Positions 36,654-46,149 of a DNA stretch of 64,000 nucleotides are shown in pieces. Position 1 is the first letter of the stretch. Every line of letters begins with the position of its first letter. The stretch comes from Leptospira ognonensis (lineage in GTDB: Bacteria > Spirochaetota > Leptospiria > Leptospirales > Leptospiraceae): the NCBI RefSeq assembly GCF_004770745.1, contig NZ_RQGD01000025.1, forward strand, positions 121,371 to 185,370. Reading direction: 5' to 3'. Below the pieces are notes generated by a model. It had not been told where the DNA came from and made no database searches. It worked only from the letters and a program-made list of their open reading frames with translations. Made by a program: the position numbers and the translations under genes.

Positions 36654-38987
36654 TTAGGTCACCGACTTGCGAATTTTGGATTCTAGAGCAAATTTGAGCT
36701 TTTTCCACTTCTCATCATGAAGGGGTCTCGAGCTGCTTTCCCACTCTTTTAGTATTGTGTCGGCCCGATTTCGATTGCCAGTCATTAAATACAAACTGAC
36801 AAGGTGGAATGCATTTTTTGTTAGATTTGGATCGCGGAGTCGAATCCTTTCTGCAATCTCAATCGCCTGATGGAGACGACTGGCTTTTCGCCACAGAATA
36901 GATGTAAGTTCCATAAAAGGAAGATCCGAAGGATGAGTCTCCATATATGCCTGTGCATGTTCGGCAGCATTCGCATATTCTTTATTTTTAAAAAGAAGTT
37001 TCGCTAATAATTTATGTAGTTTTGCATGGGTGTGCGGGAACTCAGAGAGGAGCTGTTTGAGAGTTAGGATCGCCGTTTTGGGGTCTCCGGCCTCTGCGAT
37101 TTTCTTAGCTTCTTTATAGGTTTTGATAAATCTGTTTTCCAGGCGTTCTGGTGGCCTTCCCGTGTAACCCACACGAACGATAGATAAATCATCTGTAATT
37201 TCCCCGGCACTTTTTAATTTTTCATACAGAGAGGGAAGATCTCCTCTCGCTTCCTCGATGTATTTTAAGATTAAATTTTCATCGTGGTTGATGAGCCTAT
37301 CATTTCCCATTTGCTTAGTCTCATGCAATACCAAATCATCTTTTCCGTCAGATCCAGAAATCAAAACATCACCCGGATGTAATAAAAATGTTTTTATGAA
37401 GACTCCAGATTCGATTCCCTTCGTACCAAGCTTTCTGTAACTCAGTTCTGTTTCGAGAAAGGATGCTTTGCCATCTCGAAATAGAATCAGCCAAGGATGT
37501 TCTGCGTTAATAAAATATAAGAAACCAGAATTCTCTTCGATAAGACCAATGATGAGAGAGACTAGCATACTTCCATCAAAACCTTCAAAAATTTTGTGCA
37601 TCTCTATGAATGCATTCTTTAACCAACGTTCGGGGGCTTGAGAAAATGTACTCGAGGAGAACTGGGTTCGTTCGATAATGGATTGGAACACTGCACCTAA
37701 TACTAGTGCTCCTCCAGCTCCTTGCATAGATTTTCCCATCGCGTCTGAATTTACGAAAACAGTATATTTTTTCCCTTGCAAAATGATGTTATGTGCAATG
37801 TTTAAATCTCCTCCAATCTCATATTCTTTGCCCCGAAACTCAAATTTCTTTTTTTGCCGGAGAAGGAACTGGATGTCTACACGCTCACTTTTAACTTGGT
37901 TTTTTCCGAGTGGCTTGAGCAGTAAATGTGTCAAAAAATAATCGCCGTCCTGTTGGAACTTGAGCGCATTGACCTCGGAAAGAGATTTTTCAAGTTCGAG
38001 TGTACGTTCTTTTACTTTTGATTCTAGTCCAATGTTTAAGGTAAAAATTTCCGTATACATCGTATTCAACTGTTCAATCACTCGATTCATATGAAAGGAT
38101 TGTTGTCCAAAATCATCGCCCGAGGAAGGCATGGAAACGACAGTGAAGTTTCCTTTGGCCAACTCATCTAAAAGTTTGCTCGTCTCGCTGATGCCCGTCC
38201 TTACTGCTTTCGCCACCAGATAGGCGACGAAAAGCAATGGTAAAACGAAGATGCCACCAATTACCAAAACCTGAAGAAGAGGGTTCTTTACATTCATATC
38301 TCCATTGGCGACCGAGATTAACATATAACTCAAAACAGTGACGGGTAATGCAGCTAGCGAGAAAAACGAAATGAGGATTCTCTTAAAATAATCAAATTTT
38401 GGAATTTCTTCTGGTTCTATCCTTACCTGTCTTACCATTTTCAGATTGAAAATCGTTCGAAATGAATTTTCTGTGATGAAGTAATATGCCACAAAAGATA
38501 TTGGCGGAATCATAATGAGATAGGATAAAAAAGTCGTCCATAGTTCTTGACGATAAAGCCCGAGTATCGGAGTCAGGGCAAAGATAAGACCAACCCCGAT
38601 GAACCAGCGTAAAATGATGACAAACCCCTCATAAAAAGGATATCGAAAAAGGAAAAGTTTTAGGCGTTTAGCTTTTTGATGATAATCTTCTTTTTCATTC
38701 AATAGATCAATTTCATTCTCGTTAATTATATTTTCTGAAAGCTGTTCTTCTGTATTTTTGAGGTTTTCTAATTCGATGAATAATTTTCTTAAAATCTGGA
38801 AACGCCAAAAGCAACCACCTACTACCATGAGTAGACCACTACCACAACATAAAACAAGAAATCGAATCCAATCTTCAAGACTATACTCTTGTGTGATAGA
38901 GGCCATGTAAATGGCAAAGGGAACAGGTACGAGATGAGTAAATGCTTCTAGTCGAATGGTAAGAGGGATAAAAGTTGATTTTAGCAT
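36654..38987 (-). CDS. membrane SpoIIE-type protein phosphatase with TPR tail (copy 2)
   Basis: 777 residues with the same layout as the next gene: N-terminal AFTHLVPVPFAIYMA, about six membrane segments, HAMP near 270-330, phosphatase domain (GGDLNIAHNI, NSDAMGKSMQGAGG, GSDGKDDLVL) and C-terminal TPRs. An extra acidic stretch (about 80-105) is present in the first loop and absent from its paralogue. The region between this gene and the histidine kinase (38988-39236) is AT-rich and holds both divergent promoters; I see nothing else in it. Confidence 0.88.
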   Translation of the reverse strand: MLKSTFIPLTIRLEAFTHLVPVPFAIYMASITQEYSLEDWIRFLVLCCGSGLLMVVGGCFWRFQILRKLFIELENLKNTEEQLSENIINENEIDLLNEKEDYHQKAKRLKLFLFRYPFYEGFVIILRWFIGVGLIFALTPILGLYRQELWTTFLSYLIMIPPISFVAYYFITENSFRTIFNLKMVRQVRIEPEEIPKFDYFKRILISFFSLAALPVTVLSYMLISVANGDMNVKNPLLQVLVIGGIFVLPLLFVAYLVAKAVRTGISETSKLLDELAKGNFTVVSMPSSGDDFGQQSFHMNRVIEQLNTMYTEIFTLNIGLESKVKERTLELEKSLSEVNALKFQQDGDYFLTHLLLKPLGKNQVKSERVDIQFLLRQKKKFEFRGKEYEIGGDLNIAHNIILQGKKYTVFVNSDAMGKSMQGAGGALVLGAVFQSIIERTQFSSSTFSQAPERWLKNAFIEMHKIFEGFDGSMLVSLIIGLIEENSGFLYFINAEHPWLILFRDGKASFLETELSYRKLGTKGIESGVFIKTFLLHPGDVLISGSDGKDDLVLHETKQMGNDRLINHDENLILKYIEEARGDLPSLYEKLKSAGEITDDLSIVRVGYTGRPPERLENRFIKTYKEAKKIAEAGDPKTAILTLKQLLSEFPHTHAKLHKLLAKLLFKNKEYANAAEHAQAYMETHPSDLPFMELTSILWRKASRLHQAIEIAERIRLRDPNLTKNAFHLVSLYLMTGNRNRADTILKEWESSSRPLHDEKWKKLKFALESKIRKSVT

Positions 38988-39236
38988 TGGATACCTAAGC
39001 TAGATAAAAGAATCCAATCGATGGAGAAGTGTCAAGAAAATCATGACTTTTACTTTCCGTAAGCATTGTTCACTTTCCGTCTTCGTTTAGGGAAAGTTCT
39101 AATGTTTACGGCTTTCACCTAACAGAAAGTTTGGTAAATCTTTATGTTCTAAGATAGTGTAATGTATGTTATACATCTTTCGTTTTCAAACTGATTGAAG
39201 TGCGGTAAAATTTGAAATGAATTTGCAGAATTATTC

Positions 39237-39434
39237 TTGAATTTGTGCATTAAATCGTATAATCTTTCTGGGTTGGACAGTGATCAAAAACAAGATTTTA
39301 TAGAAGAAATTAAAAATTCAGAACAGGCTTTAGATTTCTTACTGAATGAGAATACCTTTGGATATTTTTTATGCAGAGGGAGCGATCCGAAGGTTTGGAT
39401 TAGCAAATCACTTCAGCAACTGTTTGGAATTTAG
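39237..39434 (+). pseudogene. 5' fragment of the hybrid kinase PAS domain, cut by an in-frame TAG
   Basis: A TTG-started frame of 65 codons ends at TAG (39432-39434). It reads an N-terminal helix and the front of a PAS domain (FGYFLCRGSDPKVWISKSLQ then QLFGI). The reading frame continues unbroken after the TAG as TRESYFPLTSILSPTDV and joins the kinase gene in the same frame. The two parts together form one PAS domain. A CAG to TAG change would explain it. See the findings. Confidence 0.6.
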
Positions 39435-39494
39435 ACTAGGGAATCCTATTTCCCTCTCACGAGTATCCTTTCTCCCACTGATGTTGGTCAAATT

Positions 39495-42356
39495 TTGAAA
39501 TGCAATGAGAACGGCATTTTCCCCGAGCCTTTAGAAATTCGCTTTCACGGTCCAGCCGGGATATCGTTACCAATGTCTTTAAAATCTTGTCGTTGGGTAA
39601 CGAAACAAGGTGTACCATTTGTTCTCTTTTCCCTTCCTGCATTACCTTTTTTTCCCTTTCAAAGATCCGAATCAGAACACAATCAAAACTTACATCAGAT
39701 CCTGGACCAAGTACCTTCCATGATTGGGTTTTGGGACAAGAACTTAATCAATCGTTTTGCTAACGCCGCTTACGCATCCTGGTTTGGAAAGACACCAGAG
39801 GAAATTTTCGGGAAGCACATTCGATTTCTTTTGGGAGACGCTATCTATTCTGCGAACCTTCCTTATCTGGAAGGGGCATTGGCAGGAACTACCCAAGTTT
39901 TTGAAAGAAAAATCCCTAAACCAGATGGGTTAGGGTATAGGCATTCTTTGGCTTTCTATAAACCAATTTTTGTGAATCAGGAAGTTGATGGGTTTATTGC
40001 TATTGTGAACGACATAACAACCGTTAAGGAAGCCCAGGAGGAGACAGAAATCCAACAGAAAAAACTCTCGGCGATCATTGATGCTCTTCCCTTAGGTATC
40101 GCCATTTTAGACCAAAGGGGAAAAATCGTTGAAGTGAACGCGGCACTTCTGGATATCCTTCGGCTCGAAAAGGAAGAAATTCTTGCAGGAAAGTATAAAA
40201 CAGTTCGTAAGTTCTTGAAACCTAACCATCTAGAATATGAGGAATCGGAATACCCAACTGTTAAAGCCAGAAAAATAAATCGTATGGTCTCCGATGTGAC
40301 TATCGGTATCCAAATCGAAAAAGAAGATATCATCTGGACTAGTGTAACAGCCGTGCCTTTAGATTTGCCAGATGTTTCGATGTTTACAATTACCAGGAAC
40401 ATCACCGAGAAAAGAATTTCCGATCTCGAAATTGAAAATCTAAAACGAATTCTTGAAAAGACCACACGAATGGCAAGGGTGGGTGGCTGGGAGATTCAAA
40501 AAGAAACCACCCGCATATATTGGTCAGCTATCCTAAAAGAAATCTTAGGTGTCGGAACGGATTTTGTCCCCGACATTCATTACTTGCAAACATTTATTGC
40601 TAATAAAGAAGAAGAAGATGAGTTCATTCAAAAGTTTAAAGAGTTGATGGAAAACGGAAGTTCCTTTGTTACCGAAATTCAAATTCGAAGAGAGGGCGGA
40701 GAGGTCATTTGGGTTAGAATTGTAGCAGAGGCAATTTTCGAAAATGGCCAATTGAAGAGCCTAATAGGTACCTTACAAGATATCAATGATAGAAAAATTC
40801 ATGAAGTAATCAACAGTCGTTATGCAAGTATCATCAAAGCCTCAACCGATGCTATTTATAGCAAGAATATGAAAGGGGAAATTATTTCCTGGAATAAAAC
40901 TGCAGAATGGCTGTTTGGATATGCGGAAGAAGAAGTAATTGGTAAGAAGATTGAGAATTTTATACCTGCCGACAGAAGGGAGGAGGAGACAGAAATTTTT
41001 TTCAAACTGGCCATGCAGATTGGTATTAGTCAGCTCGAAACTGTTAGGATTGCCAAAAATGGTGAGAGAATAGATGTATCCTTGACGATTTCGCCAATTC
41101 CAGATTTCCGAGGAGAAATCACTTCAGCATCTTTTTTCGCAAGAGATATACGCGAGAAAATACAAGTTCAGAAGGATTTGCTCAACGCGAAAGAAATCGC
41201 GGAAAAAGCAAACAAGGCAAAGTCGGAATTTGTAGCCAATATGAGTCATGAACTTCGAACTCCATTGAATGGCATTTTGGGATTTCTTGAACTGCTTAGT
41301 AAATCTTCGCTTCAGAATGTTCAAAGGGAATATTTAGAGACAATCAGTCTTAGTGCCAATTCCCTTCTAGAGATTGTAAATGATATCTTAGATTTTTCAA
41401 AAATTGAATCAGGCCAAATCGTTTTATTACCAGAGGTTGTAAATATAAAGCAGTTTGCTTTGAAGATTAAAGATTTTGTCTCACACAGTGCCAATGAAAA
41501 GAAAATAACTCTAGAATTGAAAATAAGTGATGACCTTCCAGAGAAAATTGAGGTCGATAAACAGAAGTTACAACAAATTCTAATTAACCTACTCGGGAAT
41601 GCCATAAAGTTTACGATTCGAGGATCAATTTTCTTTTCGATCGAGCTCATGGAGATACTCTCTGATCGGATGGTAAAGCTCCGAATCAGTGTCAAAGATA
41701 CCGGAATAGGTATCGCCAAAGAAAATCAGATGAAAATTTTTCAGCCTTTTATTCAAGAAGACCCTTCAATAACGAGAAATTTTGGTGGGACGGGGCTGGG
41801 ATTGACTATATCGAATGGATTGCTTCGTGCAATGAATTCAGAATTAGAATTAGAAAGTAAGTTAGGTTTAGGATCAGAATTTTTCTTTGTTCTGATTGTT
41901 CCTTACACCAAAGAAACAAGCGAGAAAGAGACGAGAGAAGTGATTAAGCATACTCAAACCTTCCTGAATACAAATAGGTTTAAAGGGATTACTTGTAAGG
42001 TTTTAGTAGTGGAGGACAATGATGTCAATATGAAGTTGGCAAATACGTTTCTAAAAAGATTACTTCCCAAGGCTACTTTCGTAAAAGCAGAAAATGGGGA
42101 AGAGGCAATATCGATCTTCCAAACTGAGAAACCTGATTTGATATTTATGGACATTCAAATGCCGATACTAAATGGATACGAAGCAACGAGGGCCATCCGC
42201 TCATTGGAAGATGCAAAGAGAATTCCGATCATTGCGCTTACTGCGAATGCAATCTCAGGTGAGTTAGAAAAGTGCCTTGACGCCGGCATGGACGACTATC
42301 TTTCTAAGCCTGTTAGCTTGGCCGACTTCGAAAATATTTTACAAAAATGGCTCTAG
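39495..42356 (+). CDS. multi-PAS hybrid sensor histidine kinase
   Basis: 953 residues from the TTG at 39495; the true translated start downstream of the TAG may be a later ATG (39573). After the damaged PAS half come about four PAS domains (about 60-175, 185-300, 310-430, 440-560). HisKA follows with H-box MSHELRTPLNG near 585, then HATPase_c with N-box NLLGNAIKF, G1 DTGIGIA and G2 GGTGLGL. The C-terminal receiver (about 830-950) has Asp in VVEDND, phospho-Asp in FMDIQMPIL and Lys in LSKPV. No membrane segments, so it senses a cytosolic cue. A GGDEF or HPt partner is not adjacent. The ankyrin gene follows 28 bases later. Confidence 0.88.
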   Translation: MKCNENGIFPEPLEIRFHGPAGISLPMSLKSCRWVTKQGVPFVLFSLPALPFFPFQRSESEHNQNLHQILDQVPSMIGFWDKNLINRFANAAYASWFGKTPEEIFGKHIRFLLGDAIYSANLPYLEGALAGTTQVFERKIPKPDGLGYRHSLAFYKPIFVNQEVDGFIAIVNDITTVKEAQEETEIQQKKLSAIIDALPLGIAILDQRGKIVEVNAALLDILRLEKEEILAGKYKTVRKFLKPNHLEYEESEYPTVKARKINRMVSDVTIGIQIEKEDIIWTSVTAVPLDLPDVSMFTITRNITEKRISDLEIENLKRILEKTTRMARVGGWEIQKETTRIYWSAILKEILGVGTDFVPDIHYLQTFIANKEEEDEFIQKFKELMENGSSFVTEIQIRREGGEVIWVRIVAEAIFENGQLKSLIGTLQDINDRKIHEVINSRYASIIKASTDAIYSKNMKGEIISWNKTAEWLFGYAEEEVIGKKIENFIPADRREEETEIFFKLAMQIGISQLETVRIAKNGERIDVSLTISPIPDFRGEITSASFFARDIREKIQVQKDLLNAKEIAEKANKAKSEFVANMSHELRTPLNGILGFLELLSKSSLQNVQREYLETISLSANSLLEIVNDILDFSKIESGQIVLLPEVVNIKQFALKIKDFVSHSANEKKITLELKISDDLPEKIEVDKQKLQQILINLLGNAIKFTIRGSIFFSIELMEILSDRMVKLRISVKDTGIGIAKENQMKIFQPFIQEDPSITRNFGGTGLGLTISNGLLRAMNSELELESKLGLGSEFFFVLIVPYTKETSEKETREVIKHTQTFLNTNRFKGITCKVLVVEDNDVNMKLANTFLKRLLPKATFVKAENGEEAISIFQTEKPDLIFMDIQMPILNGYEATRAIRSLEDAKRIPIIALTANAISGELEKCLDAGMDDYLSKPVSLADFENILQKWL

Positions 42357-42384
42357 AGAAAAATTTAATTAGCAGGTAAAGGGT

Positions 42385-43491
42385 ATGATTTTTTCACGCA
42401 GATGTAGATGTATTGCTTTCCTTTTTCTTTTATTTGCAAGTCCTATATTTTCCGATTCGATTGACCTTTTTGAAACCATAGGTTGGGAAGATGAAACCGA
42501 ATTAAAGAAAGCCATAGCGTCTGGAGGAAATGTAAATCAAATCGATTCATCCTTAGAAATTTCCATTTTAATGAAAGCGATCGATACGATGAAACCGAAC
42601 TTAGTTAAAACTTTGTTGGATGCAAAAGCAAATGTCAATCTTAAGATTCCAAAAACCAAAAAGACAGCTCTTATGCATTTTATGGAAAAATACATTATGA
42701 ATACTGAAACTAATGATGCAGATCAGACAGTTTACAAAGATGATGAAGCCATGATTGCCATCTTCAATCACTTAATGAAAGCAGGTGCGAATGTTACAGA
42801 CACAAATAGCGATGGAAAATCTGTCTTATCATACGCCATTGATTCCAGTTATGCCTCCCAAAGTGACCTCATCATGAAGAAACTAATCTCACAGAAAGCC
42901 GATCCGAACGTAATGTTTAGTAGAGATAATCCTAAACCCATTTGTTTGATTGCTGCTGAAGATTCTAGTGGATATCAAAGATTCGCATTTAAATTGTTTT
43001 TAAAAGGAAAGTTATGCGATCCAAACAAAGTATATTCTGAAAGAAACCAACGAAAAACAAATCTACTTTATATAGCAGTTTCCAAGAAGGACCTAGAGGA
43101 AGTCCAACTGTTATTGGAAGCTGGTGCGAATCCGAATCTAGGTGCGTCGGACACGATGATGGATTATCTGCCTATCAATCAGGTAATTGCAGATTATGAA
43201 ATTCTGGAGTTGCTGCTACGTTTTAAGGCCAACCCGAACTCGATTGAAAATGAGATCCATTTGATGGAACATGCGGCCAGAAATATTGCCGATGACGAAT
43301 CCGGAGAAAAGGTGATAGACTTATTATTAAAGTATGGAAGTGATATCAATCATCCTAAACTTTTTGATACGTATACTCCGTATAACAAAGCAGTCTATGC
43401 CGCTCATATCGTAGGAAAATATCGTATTGAAAAATATTTAACAAAAAAAGGTGCCGTTACTCCAGATAAGTTGAAATCAAAAAAACCTTAG
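42385..43491 (+). CDS. exported ankyrin-repeat protein
   Basis: 368 residues with a signal peptide (FLFLLFASPIFSDS) and a series of loosely conserved ankyrin repeats, for example KKAIASGGNVNQID, LLDAKANVNLKI, LLEAGANPNLGA and LLKYGSDINHPK. The repeats in the middle are long and irregular. It follows the kinase by 28 bases and could share its transcript. It likely acts as a binding protein in the periplasm; partners are unknown. Two further ankyrin proteins are in the window. Confidence 0.82.
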   Translation: MIFSRRCRCIAFLFLLFASPIFSDSIDLFETIGWEDETELKKAIASGGNVNQIDSSLEISILMKAIDTMKPNLVKTLLDAKANVNLKIPKTKKTALMHFMEKYIMNTETNDADQTVYKDDEAMIAIFNHLMKAGANVTDTNSDGKSVLSYAIDSSYASQSDLIMKKLISQKADPNVMFSRDNPKPICLIAAEDSSGYQRFAFKLFLKGKLCDPNKVYSERNQRKTNLLYIAVSKKDLEEVQLLLEAGANPNLGASDTMMDYLPINQVIADYEILELLLRFKANPNSIENEIHLMEHAARNIADDESGEKVIDLLLKYGSDINHPKLFDTYTPYNKAVYAAHIVGKYRIEKYLTKKGAVTPDKLKSKKP

Positions 43492-43534
43492 TTTTTATCC
43501 ATTCACGAAATCTTGGAGATACCCTCTATCTAAT

Positions 43535-44455
43535 ATGACACACGCACACAATCACCAAAAGGAATCTGAAAAGATTCTCAATCGTTCTTTTATCGCGGGA
43601 ATATGTTTGAATCTCGTCTATGTGATCATTGAAACGATTTACGGTTTTACAGAAAATTCAACATCACTTTTGTCAGATGCTGTTCATAACATTGGCGATA
43701 TTTCCGGCTTACTTCTGGCCTTTCTAGCATTTAAATTAGTAAAAGTAAAATCCTCCTCTAAATTTACCTATGGTTTTAAAAAGGGATCCATTCTCGCCTC
43801 ATTCGTCAATTCGATCCTCTTGGCTTTCGCTATCGGAGCAATTGCCTGGGAAGGGATACAGAAAATCGCAGAACCCAAGCAAATCAGTGGACTGGTTGTC
43901 ATCTACGTGGCTTCTGTAGGAGTTGGTATCAACTTTGTTTCTGCAATTTTATTTAAAAAAGAGAAAGACCATGACCTAAATGTAAAGGCAGCATACTTAC
44001 ATCTGCTAATAGATGCATTGGTTTCCCTTGGCGTGGTGTTGAGTGGGATACTCATCTATTATTTTGACTTGTACATTATGGATGGGATCACGGCAATCGT
44101 TGTCGCGATGGTAGTTTTATATAGTAGTGTGAGTTTATTTAAAGATAGCCTTATTGCTATTCTGGATGGCATACCTGAGTCTGTCAATTTAGCTGAAATT
44201 AAGAATATTATACTAAATGTAACGGGAGTTAAGGGGGTTCACCATGTTCATATCTGGGGTCTCAGCACAAGTGAGATTGCGCTTACTTCTCATATATTGA
44301 TTTCTGATTTAACTCAAATCCCTCGTATTAAAAATTCAATTAAGCAACAATTGAAGGAATGTTACATTCAACATTGTACTTTGGAATTTGAGATAGATTC
44401 GGAGGTTTGTGCGGAGGCTACAAAGGTTGGGATTATTCCTCATCCCAACCAATAG
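43535..44455 (+). CDS. cation diffusion facilitator (CDF) metal exporter
   Basis: 306-residue CDF antiporter that exports Zn, Co, Cd or similar divalent metals. Six membrane segments are visible. The metal site is formed by SDAVHNIGD in TM2 and HLLIDAL in TM5. The C-terminal cytoplasmic domain (VKGVHHVHIWGLS) is also typical. The short His-bearing N-terminus (THAHNHQKE) fits metal sensing. Its 3' end overlaps the next convergent gene by 23 bases. Together with czcCBA it gives the window two metal export systems. Confidence 0.92.
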   Translation: MTHAHNHQKESEKILNRSFIAGICLNLVYVIIETIYGFTENSTSLLSDAVHNIGDISGLLLAFLAFKLVKVKSSSKFTYGFKKGSILASFVNSILLAFAIGAIAWEGIQKIAEPKQISGLVVIYVASVGVGINFVSAILFKKEKDHDLNVKAAYLHLLIDALVSLGVVLSGILIYYFDLYIMDGITAIVVAMVVLYSSVSLFKDSLIAILDGIPESVNLAEIKNIILNVTGVKGVHHVHIWGLSTSEIALTSHILISDLTQIPRIKNSIKQQLKECYIQHCTLEFEIDSEVCAEATKVGIIPHPNQ

Positions 44456-44867
44456 AAAAAATAGAACCGACGGTCATTGCATAAATCGTTTGGAAACAGG
44501 CCCATACCCACCAGAGTAGAGTTGGTGCAACTTGCGTTAGATTGGAGAGTACCAGAGTCGTTCCGAGGGCAGAGGTAATTGCATAGATTAGCCCAAAGAG
44601 AATGCCACCTACAAGCCCTTTTGGCAAACTTTCTCTTGCATATACGTACAGAATCGCAAGGAATAACGTTTGCACAAGGTCTCCCGCAATCGGTCCGATC
44701 CAATACACGTCAGCTACAGGTATAAAAATCCCTTTTAATGAAGGGTCAAAATAAAATTTTGAGAAAAATAACATGCGTAAGGGGATGGCGATAGCTTCCC
44801 AGAATGCAAACGCAAGCAAGAACCGGACAAGTATCCGGTTCCAAGTTTCTGTTTTTGGCGAGTGCAT
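44433..44867 (-). CDS. hypothetical four-helix membrane protein
   Basis: 144 residues, four predicted membrane segments (LLAFAFWEAIAIPLRMLFF, GDLVQTLFLAILYVY, LVGGILFGLIYAITSA, LLWWVWACFQTIYAM). No family recognised. Its stop region overlaps the CDF gene end (convergent) and its ATG lies 1 base after the thiolase stop. The tight spacing suggests it is the last gene of the dehydrogenase/thiolase operon. Function unknown. Confidence 0.65.
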   Translation of the reverse strand: MHSPKTETWNRILVRFLLAFAFWEAIAIPLRMLFFSKFYFDPSLKGIFIPVADVYWIGPIAGDLVQTLFLAILYVYARESLPKGLVGGILFGLIYAITSALGTTLVLSNLTQVAPTLLWWVWACFQTIYAMTVGSIFSIGWDEE

Positions 44868-44868
44868 C

Positions 44869-46134
44869 CTAGCGTCCTACGATAAATACCATGTTAGTCG
44901 TCGCAGAACCACCGATGTTTAGCATCAGTCCGTTCTTTGCTCCCTTCACTTGGTAATCTCCCGCTGTCCCTGTCACTTGTTTGTGGAGGTCAAGCATCAT
45001 ACGAACGCCTGAAGCCCCTACTGGGTGACCCACGCCAATGAGACCACCAGATGGATTGACTGGTTTTTTCCCGTCGAGGGCAATGGTGCCTTCCGCTATG
45101 GCGATGTGTTCCTTGCCTGGATCAGAAATACCGAAGGCAGAGATGGCAGCATATTCTGAAGAAGTGAAACAGTCGTGTGTTTCAAAAACATCAATGTCTT
45201 TCACATCCATATCAGCACGTTTGTAAGCATCTTTTACTGTTTGGCGAGTCCAAGGGAGAATGTATTTATCGCCTTCAGATTCATTTTTTTTAGCTTCAAA
45301 CGTAATCGGTGCAACACGGTGTCCCCAACCTTTGACTCGCGGGATATCCCCTAAATCTTTTCCATGGCGTTTTGCGTAATCTTTTGCATAATCTTTGGAA
45401 GCAAGAACGGTCACCGCAGCACCATCTGTTACTTGAGAACAATCTGTAATACAAAGTCTTCCACCTACTGCCATGTTATTTGCCCCACCACGAGCCATCG
45501 CATGTTCTTTGTTCATGAACCAAGAACGAGTTTGTGACTTTGGATTGAGTTTTGCATTCGCATAGTTGATGCGAGAAATTTCAGCGAGAGCATCCATGAA
45601 AGTTTCTTCTTTCAACTTGTATCTTTCGAGGATGACATCTGCGAGTTTTCCAAAAAGTTTTGGGAAAGGAAATTGGACACCTTTTGCTTCTTTTTCGTAA
45701 TACGCAGCGGTTCCGAGGAAGTCGCCACCGACAGAAGAAGAAACAGTTTTCATTACTTCAATGCCAAGAACAATCGCTAGATCGTAATCTTCGGCGCGGA
45801 TGTGTGTGATCGCTGCATCAAGTGCCACCGAACCTGAAGCACACGCTGCTTCATAACGAGCTCCAGGCACACCGTAAAAGGCAGGATCCACTTCTGTTAA
45901 GAAAGCGCCCAAGTGACCTTGGTTTGTATATTGTTCTGCATCAAAATTTCCAACGAAAACCGCGACACGGTTTTCCTTGTTTAGTTTTTTGATTTCATCA
46001 TATTCGATGCCTGTTTTTTCCAAAGCATCTTGAATGACTTCGCGCATCATGGACATGAAGGATTTACCTTCTTTCGACCAATTTCTTTGGAAGTCTGTTT
46101 GTTCTCCGCCGAGTACGAATACTTTTTCACTCAT
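44869..46134 (-). CDS. thiolase family protein (SCP2-like acetyl-CoA acetyltransferase)
   Basis: 421-residue thiolase-fold protein. The nucleophilic Cys is in the [12 protein letters not shown] segment near residue 95. The [11 protein letters not shown]is motif is present near 375. The C-terminal second-Cys motif of classical thiolases (CGGG) is replaced by [10 protein letters not shown], as in SCP2/SCPx-like thiolases. It should catalyse the last step of beta-oxidation or a related condensation. It is 15 bases after the hydroxyacyl-CoA dehydrogenase and the pair forms a partial beta-oxidation operon. Higher GC and biased codons than its neighbours suggest high expression. Confidence 0.87.
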   Translation of the reverse strand: MSEKVFVLGGEQTDFQRNWSKEGKSFMSMMREVIQDALEKTGIEYDEIKKLNKENRVAVFVGNFDAEQYTNQGHLGAFLTEVDPAFYGVPGARYEAACASGSVALDAAITHIRAEDYDLAIVLGIEVMKTVSSSVGGDFLGTAAYYEKEAKGVQFPFPKLFGKLADVILERYKLKEETFMDALAEISRINYANAKLNPKSQTRSWFMNKEHAMARGGANNMAVGGRLCITDCSQVTDGAAVTVLASKDYAKDYAKRHGKDLGDIPRVKGWGHRVAPITFEAKKNESEGDKYILPWTRQTVKDAYKRADMDVKDIDVFETHDCFTSSEYAAISAFGISDPGKEHIAIAEGTIALDGKKPVNPSGGLIGVGHPVGASGVRMMLDLHKQVTGTAGDYQVKGAKNGLMLNIGGSATTNMVFIVGR

Positions 46135-46149
46135 ATTGGGTCTCCTAGA

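Noticed and set aside
34342..38987. Possible recent DNA duplication of the two phosphatase genes
   Set aside because: The proteins are clearly paralogous, but the nucleotide sequences have diverged at most third positions, so it is an old duplication and not a repeat prone to recombination.
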